Assembly: GCF_002943415.1 (NCBI RefSeq)
Contig: NZ_PTQZ01000141.1
Coordinates: 1-5,024, forward strand
Direction of reading: 5' to 3'
Length of the DNA: 5,024 nt
Source of the DNA: Amnimonas aquatica
GTDB lineage: Bacteria; Pseudomonadota; Gammaproteobacteria; Pseudomonadales; Moraxellaceae
Shown here piece after piece: positions 1-5,024 of the stretch; within the stretch, counting starts at the first letter, position 1, and every line of letters begins with the position of its first letter. Made by a program: the position numbers and the translations under genes. The notes beneath the pieces were generated by a model. That model was not told where the DNA came from, made no database searches, and saw nothing but the letters and a program-made list of their open reading frames with translations.

Positions 1-40
1 CGGGTGCCCTCAGGCCCCGGGGTTCTGCTTTCTGCACGGA

Positions 41-111
41 CGGTTTGGTCAGGTGGCCGGGCGGGAAATCGTAGCGCAGCGTTTTTCCCGCCCGGCCACC
101 TGGCCGAACCG
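41..111. terminator. Long inverted repeat downstream of radC, probable bidirectional terminator
   Basis: Two 28-nt arms (41-68 and 84-111) flank a 15-nt loop (69-83). They pair along their whole length except at 46/106 and 49/103. Those two positions are U-G wobbles in a plus-strand RNA but A-C mismatches in a minus-strand RNA. The stem begins 9 bp past the radC stop codon, which fits a transcription end or a 3'-protecting hairpin for radC. No T-run follows either arm, so it is not a textbook intrinsic terminator; the only T5 tract (82-86) lies at the loop edge. The wobble asymmetry suggests folding in a rightward transcript entering from the left, converging on radC. Bases 1-40 show no recognisable gene end. 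A repeat-family (REP or MITE-like) origin is an alternative; no second copy is visible in this window. Confidence 0.55.
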
Positions 112-120
112 TTCCCCTCC

Positions 121-795
121 TCACAGCCAGCCCCGCTCCGCGAACGACACCGGCTCGCCATCGCCGATGACGAGGTGGTCGAGCACGCGCACGTCGATCA
201 GCGCCAGCGCGTTCTGCAGCCGTTCGGTGATGCGCCGGTCGGCGGCCGATGGCTCGGCGATGCCGGAGGGGTGGTTGTGCGCCAGGATGAGCGCGCCGGC
301 CTGATGCGCCAGCGCGCGCTTGACGACTTCGCGCGGATGCACCGAACAGCTGTCCAGCGTGCCGTGGAACAGGTCCTCGACCGCGATCACGCGGTGCTGG
401 TTGTCCATGAACACCACAGTGAACACCTCGCGATCGCGGTCGCGCAGCCGTGCGCGCAGGAAGGCGCGGGTGTCGTGCGGGCTGCACAGCTTGTTCTCGC
501 GCTGCAGGGCCTCGCCGAGGTGGCGCCGGCCCAGCTCGACGGCGGCCAGCAGGCGGGCGGTGCGCGCCGGACCCCAGCCGGGCTGCGCCATGATGTCGGC
601 CGGGCTGGCGTCGAGCAGGTTGCGCAGGCCGCGGTGTCGCCCCAGCGCCTGGCGGGCGATGTCGACGGCGGTCAGGCCCGGGCGGCCATGGCCGATGAAC
701 AGCGCCAGCAGCTCGGCCGTGCTCAGCGTGGCGGCGCCCTGGTGCAGCAGTTTTTCCCGCGGCCGCTCCTCGGCCGGCCAGTCGCGTATGCGCAA
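121..795 (-). CDS. radC: RadC family protein (JAMM/MPN+ domain)
   Basis: This 224-residue protein has the family's normal length and ends in the usual family C-terminus (VSFAERGWL). It opens with RIRDWPAEERPREKLL, the typical RadC N-terminus. A helix-hairpin-helix-like segment lies at about 60-90 (QPGWGPARTARL). The C-terminal JAMM domain carries HNHPSG at 173-178, and its metal-site pattern is complete: H173, H175, S183 and D186. E140 in VEDLFHGT is a plausible upstream acidic partner. The family was once called a DNA repair protein, but later work on E. coli radC did not support a direct repair role, so the biochemical function is unsettled; the motif predicts a Zn-dependent hydrolase-like fold. 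The start is TTG at 795. It is preceded by AGGGAG 7 nt upstream, and no in-frame ATG gives a better N-terminus. It is divergent from coaBC, as in E. coli. The rpmB gene that adjoins radC in E. coli is not within this window. Confidence 0.96.
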   Translation of the reverse strand: MRIRDWPAEERPREKLLHQGAATLSTAELLALFIGHGRPGLTAVDIARQALGRHRGLRNLLDASPADIMAQPGWGPARTARLLAAVELGRRHLGEALQRENKLCSPHDTRAFLRARLRDRDREVFTVVFMDNQHRVIAVEDLFHGTLDSCSVHPREVVKRALAHQAGALILAHNHPSGIAEPSAADRRITERLQNALALIDVRVLDHLVIGDGEPVSFAERGWL

Positions 796-802
796 TGTCG
801 TG

Positions 803-808
803 CTCCCT
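803..808 (-). promoter_or_regulatory. radC ribosome binding site (supports TTG start)
   Basis: On the minus strand the sequence reads AGGGAG, then a 7-nt spacer, then TTG at 795. This close Shine-Dalgarno match at normal distance fixes the unusual TTG start of radC. The resulting protein begins where RadC homologues normally begin. Confidence 0.7.
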
Positions 809-839
809 GCGGTTCACCGACGGTGCGTGCGGGCATGCT

Positions 840-856
840 CGCCGGGCGGTCCGGCG
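840..856. other. Small hairpin in the radC-coaBC divergent spacer
   Basis: CGCCGG (840-845) and CCGGCG (851-856) form a perfect 6-bp inverted repeat around a 5-base loop. It sits in the 111-bp spacer between two divergent genes, just upstream of the candidate coaBC promoter. It could be an operator or a leader hairpin for radC mRNA. In DNA this G/C-rich, a 6-bp palindrome may also be chance. Confidence 0.25.
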
Positions 857-858
857 TG

Positions 859-887
859 TTATCTTCCGCACCTGTCCAAGGTATAGA
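859..887 (+). promoter_or_regulatory. Weak sigma70-like promoter candidate for coaBC
   Basis: TTATCT (859-864) is followed, after 17 bp, by TATAGA (882-887). This matches consensus at 3 of 6 positions in the -35 box and 4 of 6 in the -10 box. It is one of the few A/T-rich patches in the divergent spacer. It would start transcription near 894, giving a leader of only about a dozen bases before the coaBC start, with little room beyond the ribosome binding site at 896-899. The TATA core also reads TATACC on the minus strand, so a role in radC transcription is possible, but no good -35 box is seen that way. Confidence 0.3.
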
Positions 888-906
888 CCCGATCCGGAGT
901 CTTTGC

Positions 907-2232
907 ATGCTCGCGCGGCTGACCAACAAGCACATCCTGCTCGGCGTGACCGGCGGCATCGCCGCCTACAAGAGCGCCGAGCTGATCCGTCGCCTGCGTG
1001 ACGCCGGCGCCGAGGTGCAGGTCATCATGACGCCGGCGGCGCGCGAGTTCATCACGCCGCTGACGCTGCAGGCGCTGTCCGGCAACCCCGTGCACACCGA
1101 ACTGCTCGACCCCGAGGCCGAGGCCGGCATGGGCCACATCGAGCTGGCGCGCTGGGCCGACCTGTTCCTGGTCGCGCCGGCCTCGGCGGATGCGCTGGCG
1201 CGCCTGGCCGGCGGCATCGCCGATGACCTGCTGACCACCTGCTGGCTGGCGGCATCCGGCAAGAAGGCCGTGGCGCCGGCCATGAACCAGCAGATGTGGG
1301 CCGACCGGGCCACCGCGAGCAATATCGAGACCCTGCTGGCACGCGGTGTCGCCGTGTTCGGGCCGGGCAGCGGCTCGCAGGCCTGCGGCGACATCGGCGC
1401 CGGCCGCCTGCTCGAAGCCGTCGAGCTGGCGGCCCTGTGCGCCGACCAGTTCGAGAGCCGCCAGCTCACCGGCCGCCACGTCATCATCACCGCCGGGCCC
1501 ACGCGCGAGGCGCTGGACCCGGTGCGCTACCTGAGCAACCACAGCTCGGGCAAGATGGGCTTCGCGCTCGCCGAGGCCTGTGCCGAGGCCGGTGCGCGCG
1601 TGACCCTGATCGCCGGTCCGGTGCACCTGGCCACGCCGCCGCGCGTGCAGCGGGTTGATGTGGTCAGCGCCTGCGACATGCTCGGCGCCAGCGAGACGGC
1701 GGTGAACGACGCGGTGGCGTCGCTGGGCGCGGCGCGCGTGGTGTTCATCGCCACGGCGGCGGTGGCCGACTACCGGCCGGCGCAGGTGGCGGGCCAGAAG
1801 ATCAAGAAGGGCCTCAAGGACGACACGCTGGACATCACCCTGATCAAGAACCCGGACATCGTCGCCACCATCGCGGCGCGCGCCGACAAGCCCTTCGTCA
1901 TGGGCTTCGCCGCCGAGACCCAGCAGGTCGAGGGCTACGCCTGCGACAAGCTGTCGCGCAAGCGCCTGGACCTGATCGCCTGCAACGACGTGTCGCGCGG
2001 CGACATCGGCTTCCAGAGCGATGACAACGCCATGGTGGTGTTCTGGCCGGACGCCGGGCAGGGCAGCAGTGCCGCCGCGCCGGGCCTGGGCCGCGCCGAG
2101 CTGGCCAAGGCGCCGAAGACGCAGATCGCGCGCGCGCTGGTCGGCCTGCTGGCGGAGCGGCTGGCGGCCGCTCCCGGCGGCACGGTCGCCGGCGATGCCA
2201 GCCTGACCCGTCATGCCGATGAAACGCTCTGA
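907..2232 (+). CDS. coaBC: Bifunctional phosphopantothenoylcysteine decarboxylase / phosphopantothenate-cysteine ligase
   Basis: This enzyme joins 4'-phosphopantothenate to cysteine using CTP, then decarboxylates the product with FMN to give 4'-phosphopantetheine for coenzyme A. The 441-residue protein has both domains in the usual order. The N-terminal flavoprotein CoaC domain (about 1-180) has GVTGGIAAYKS (13-23), catalytic-type H77 in GHIELARWA, the PxMNxxMW substrate motif at 124-131 with N127, and C160 in ACGDIGAGR. The CoaB domain (about 188-415) has ITAGPTREALDPVRYLSNHS (194-213) with N211, AAVADYRP (284-291), the KIKK lysine motif (298-301), and GFAAET (333-338). All key residues are present, so it should be active. 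ATG 907 is chosen because GGAG lies 7 nt upstream and the protein starts where homologues do; the frame stays open through the radC antisense strand, but that is not coding. A linker near 381-399 and a tail after about 419 look longer than in E. coli. Confidence 0.98.
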   Translation: MLARLTNKHILLGVTGGIAAYKSAELIRRLRDAGAEVQVIMTPAAREFITPLTLQALSGNPVHTELLDPEAEAGMGHIELARWADLFLVAPASADALARLAGGIADDLLTTCWLAASGKKAVAPAMNQQMWADRATASNIETLLARGVAVFGPGSGSQACGDIGAGRLLEAVELAALCADQFESRQLTGRHVIITAGPTREALDPVRYLSNHSSGKMGFALAEACAEAGARVTLIAGPVHLATPPRVQRVDVVSACDMLGASETAVNDAVASLGAARVVFIATAAVADYRPAQVAGQKIKKGLKDDTLDITLIKNPDIVATIAARADKPFVMGFAAETQQVEGYACDKLSRKRLDLIACNDVSRGDIGFQSDDNAMVVFWPDAGQGSSAAAPGLGRAELAKAPKTQIARALVGLLAERLAAAPGGTVAGDASLTRHADETL

Positions 2233-2276
2233 TGCTGCCATGGCCGCCGGCGCCTGATCATGCCGCCTGATCGCCA

Positions 2277-2298
2277 GCCGGCGTCCGTTGCCGGCGTC
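2277..2298 (+). repeat. Tandem 9-bp repeat / small hairpin in the coaBC-dut spacer
   Basis: GCCGGCGTC occurs at 2277-2285 and again at 2290-2298. Because GCCGGC is self-complementary, the copies can also pair as a 6-bp hairpin with a 7-base loop (2283-2289). No T-run follows, so it is not a clear terminator. A second short direct repeat, GCCTGATC, lies just upstream at 2252-2259 and 2265-2272. The 131-bp spacer (2233-2363) otherwise shows no gene and no convincing promoter. A regulatory role is possible, but the repeats are short enough to be chance. Confidence 0.3.
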
Positions 2299-2363
2299 AT
2301 CACCGACAGCCTCCGAACACCGCTTTTGAACACAGTCACGAACAGGACCACGAAGCCCGCACC

Positions 2364-2822
2364 ATGAAAAAAGCCCTGCAAGTCCGCATCCTCGACGACC
2401 GCATCGGCCGCGACCTGCCGCTGCCGGCCTACGCCACCGAAGGCTCCGCCGGCCTCGACCTGCGCGCCCTGCTGGACGCGCCGCTGACGCTGAACCCGGG
2501 CGACACCGTGCTGGTGCGCACCGGCCTGGCCATCTACATCGCCGACCCCGGCTACGCCGGCCTGATCCTTCCGCGCTCGGGCCTCGGCCACAAGCACGGC
2601 ATCGTGCTCGGCAACCTGGTCGGGCTGATCGATGCCGACTACCAGGGCGAGCTCATGGTGTCGGTATGGAACCGCGGCGCGCAGCCGTTCGTGCTGGAGC
2701 CGGGCGAGCGCCTGGCGCAGTACGTGCTGGTGCCGGTGGTGCAGGCCGAATTCGAGATCGTGTCCGAGTTCCAGGCCACGGCGCGCGGCGCCGGCGGTTT
2801 CGGCAGCTCTGGCCGGCAGTGA
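2364..2822 (+). CDS. dut: Deoxyuridine 5'-triphosphate nucleotidohydrolase (dUTPase)
   Basis: dUTPase hydrolyses dUTP to dUMP and diphosphate, keeping uracil out of DNA and feeding dTMP synthesis. The 152-residue length matches the homotrimeric bacterial enzyme. All five family motifs are present in order: AGLDLRA (29-35), [10 protein letters not shown] (70-79), GLIDADYQG (87-95) with catalytic D90 and substrate-stacking Y93, PGERLAQ (113-119), and the flexible C-terminal arm [11 protein letters not shown] (141-151) with aromatic F146. The sequence is close to E. coli Dut throughout, including the stretch around [18 protein letters not shown] 2364 gives the expected MKK-type N-terminus. No good Shine-Dalgarno sits at normal distance: AGGA at 2344-2347 is 16 nt away. 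The start codon runs into an A-rich stretch (ATGAAAAAAG), which may help initiation. It follows coaBC as in E. coli, with a 131-bp gap. Confidence 0.98.
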   Translation: MKKALQVRILDDRIGRDLPLPAYATEGSAGLDLRALLDAPLTLNPGDTVLVRTGLAIYIADPGYAGLILPRSGLGHKHGIVLGNLVGLIDADYQGELMVSVWNRGAQPFVLEPGERLAQYVLVPVVQAEFEIVSEFQATARGAGGFGSSGRQ

Positions 2823-3797
<975 letters not shown>

Positions 3798-3858
3798 GCC
3801 CGCCGGCCATGCCGCGCCGCCAGGCCCGCGCCGTGTTCCCGCCAGCCGGTCGCCGGGC

Positions 3859-3863
3859 GGAGG
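3859..3863 (+). promoter_or_regulatory. Ribosome binding site for the TSUP transporter (supports GTG start)
   Basis: GGAGG at 3859-3863 precedes GTG 3868 by 4 bases. The spacing is slightly short but the match is strong. GTG 3868 is the first usable start in this frame and places the first membrane helix directly after it. The 70-bp gap after argB shows no T-rich terminator. Confidence 0.6.
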
Positions 3864-3867
3864 CGCG

Positions 3868-4662
3868 GTGCTGAGCGGCTGGGGCGAGCAGGGCCTGCTG
3901 CTCCTGCTCGCGCTGCTGGCCAACACGCTGTCGGCGCTGGCCGGCGGCGGCTCCGGGCTGCTGCAGCTGCCGGTGCTGCTGTTCCTCGGCCTGGCCTTCC
4001 CGGTGGCGCTGGCCACGCACAAGATCGCCAGCGTGGCGCTGGGCATCGGCGCCACCCTGCGGCACCTGCGCAGCGAGCGCATCAACTGGCGTTTCGCGCT
4101 TTTCATCCTCGCCGCCGGCCTGCCCGGCGTCTGGCTCGGCACCCAGCTCATCCTGCAGGTGCCGGAGGCCTGGGCGCGGGCGGCGCTGGGCCTGCTCACC
4201 CTGGGCCTGGGCATCTATTCCTGGCGGCGACCGGCGCTGGGCCAGGTCGCCGACCTGCGCAACACCCATCGCGCCGGCCTGCTGATCGGCGGCGGCGCCC
4301 TGTTCCTGATCGGCATGCTCAATGGTTCGCTGACTTCGGGCACCGGCCTGTTCGTGACCCTCTGGCTGGTGCGCTGGTTCGGTCTCGACTACACCCGCGC
4401 GGTGACCTACACGCTGATCCTCGTCGGCCTGTTCTGGAACGGCACCGGCGCCTGGTTCCTGGCCCAGCAGGCGCCGGTGCGCTGGGACTGGCTGCCGGCG
4501 CTGCTGCTGGGTTCGCTCATGGGCGGATACCTCGGCGCGCACCTGGCGCTGAAGCACGGCAACCGGCTGGTGAAGCGCAGCTTCGAGGTGCTGACGGTGC
4601 TGGTCGGCGCCAAGCTGCTGTTCGATGCCTGGCCCCTGCTCATGGCGGGTGCGCCGGCATGA
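3868..4662 (+). CDS. TauE/SafE (TSUP) family membrane transporter
   Basis: This is a 264-residue integral membrane protein of the TauE/SafE (TSUP, formerly DUF81) family. About eight hydrophobic segments are visible, near 8-24, 31-49, 52-64, 76-95, 103-119, 136-158, 178-198, 208-228 and 238-257, some of them short. Two glycine-rich half-repeats, typical of the family, are seen: ALAGGGSGLLQLPVL (23-37) and MLNGSLTSGTGLF (150-162). GGYLGAHLALKHG (219-231) resembles the late conserved segment. Family members move anions such as sulfite, sulfoacetate or other organosulfur and small organic-acid compounds across the inner membrane. Substrate and direction cannot be read from sequence, and no sulfur-metabolism genes are adjacent. 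Translation starts at GTG with GGAGG 4 bases upstream. Its stop overlaps the next gene's start by ATGA, so the two are probably made together. It lies 70 bp after argB on the same strand and may share its transcript. Confidence 0.9.
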   Translation: MLSGWGEQGLLLLLALLANTLSALAGGGSGLLQLPVLLFLGLAFPVALATHKIASVALGIGATLRHLRSERINWRFALFILAAGLPGVWLGTQLILQVPEAWARAALGLLTLGLGIYSWRRPALGQVADLRNTHRAGLLIGGGALFLIGMLNGSLTSGTGLFVTLWLVRWFGLDYTRAVTYTLILVGLFWNGTGAWFLAQQAPVRWDWLPALLLGSLMGGYLGAHLALKHGNRLVKRSFEVLTVLVGAKLLFDAWPLLMAGAPA

Positions 4663-5024
4663 CCGACGCCGCGCTGGAGATGATCTTCCGCACGCAGGCG
4701 GCACGGCTGTGGCAGTCGTTCGCGGCGGACTGGCAGGTGTTCGTCCTCGCCGGCGGGCGGACTCCGGACCGGGCCGCGGCGCTGGCGTCGCCCGCTCTGA
4801 CCGCGTTGCTGCTGCCGCTGCACACCCTGAAGGGGTCGGCGCTGGGGCTGGACCGCCTGCCGCTGGCGCAGGCCTGCCATGACCTGGAGTCGACGCTGGC
4901 GGCCTGGCGGCAGGCGCCGGATGCGGAGTCATGGGCGGCGCTGGTCGCGGTCGAGTCGCTGCTGCGGCCGCAATGGCTGGCGGCGGCCGGGCTGGTTGCC
5001 GGGGCCACCACCGCAGGCGGGCCG
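4659..5024 (+). CDS. Hpt (histidine phosphotransfer) domain protein, cut by the window end
   Basis: This reading frame has 122 codons and no stop before the window ends, so the gene is 3'-partial here. Residues about 45-80 carry an Hpt signature: LHTLKGSA with H55 as the probable phospho-accepting histidine, K58 and G59 following, then the helix ACHDLESTL with H74 and E77. The surrounding sequence is Ala/Leu-rich and helical, as expected of a four-helix bundle. Such domains pass phosphate between receiver domains in multistep phosphorelays, or form the N-terminus of CheA-type kinases. The end of the visible part (about 107-122, Ala/Gly-rich) looks like a linker, so further domains may follow; a stand-alone phosphotransfer protein is also possible. 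ATG 4659 overlaps the transporter stop (ATGA), implying translational coupling. An internal ATG at 4680 is less likely because its GGAG directly abuts it. No partner kinase or regulator is visible. Confidence 0.75.
   Translation, partial: MTDAALEMIFRTQAARLWQSFAADWQVFVLAGGRTPDRAAALASPALTALLLPLHTLKGSALGLDRLPLAQACHDLESTLAAWRQAPDAESWAALVAVESLLRPQWLAAAGLVAGATTAGGP

Noticed and set aside
4..906. N-terminal extension of the coaBC frame running antisense through radC
   Set aside because: It is the shadow of radC in G/C-rich DNA. The CoaBC family N-terminus and a good ribosome binding site place the start at 907.
859..2241. Minus-strand open frame of 460 codons opposite coaBC
   Set aside because: It is fully covered by coaBC with all motifs intact on the plus strand. 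Its composition is that of a shadow frame, and it has no recognisable domain.
2326..2354. TTGAAC as a -35 box for a dut promoter
   Set aside because: No -10-like hexamer is found at 16-18 bp downstream; the sequence there is CACGAA.
3809..3874. Possible 21-codon small ORF between argB and the transporter, overlapping the GTG start
   Set aside because: There is no ribosome binding site upstream, the peptide is Arg/Ala-rich and unlike a known leader, and a chance ORF of this size is expected.
4625..4882. Plus-strand 85-codon frame overlapping the transporter end and Hpt gene
   Set aside because: It is Arg/Ala/Gly-rich and out of frame with both real genes. The Hpt frame starting at 4659 carries the recognisable motif instead.

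Overview
This window looks like a chromosomal housekeeping segment of a high-GC gammaproteobacterium. The gene order supports that: radC is divergent from coaBC, and coaBC is followed by dut, as in Escherichia coli and Pseudomonas. The Dut and ArgB sequences also resemble the gammaproteobacterial forms closely. I cannot assign a genus from the sequence. G/C-rich third codon positions leave long open frames on the wrong strand. No tRNA, rRNA, CRISPR array, insertion sequence, integrase or attachment site is visible.

Layout. 1-120 lies downstream of radC and holds one very long inverted repeat (41-111), probably a terminator shared by converging transcripts. radC (121-795, minus strand) starts at TTG behind a good ribosome binding site. 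796-906 is the divergent spacer, with a small hairpin and a weak promoter candidate for the rightward genes. The rightward genes are coaBC (907-2232), dut (2364-2822), argB (2889-3797), a TauE/SafE (TSUP) membrane transporter gene (3868-4662), and an Hpt-domain gene (4659 to the window end). The last gene overlaps the transporter stop codon by ATGA and is cut by the window edge. Gaps between the rightward genes are 131, 66 and 70 bp, and none contains a hairpin with a T-run, so co-transcription is plausible.

Function. coaBC makes 4'-phosphopantetheine for coenzyme A. dut removes dUTP and supplies dUMP for thymidylate synthesis. argB performs the second step of arginine synthesis and looks like the arginine-inhibited type. 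These are linked by conserved position more than by pathway. The transporter and Hpt genes are the accessory part: a probable anion (sulfur-compound or organic-acid) transporter, translationally coupled to a histidine phosphotransfer domain that may belong to a signalling protein mostly outside the window.

I found no convincing novel system. The items most worth a second look are the 28-bp inverted repeat downstream of radC, the transporter-Hpt overlap, and the direct dut-argB junction, where an algC-type gene lies in Pseudomonas.
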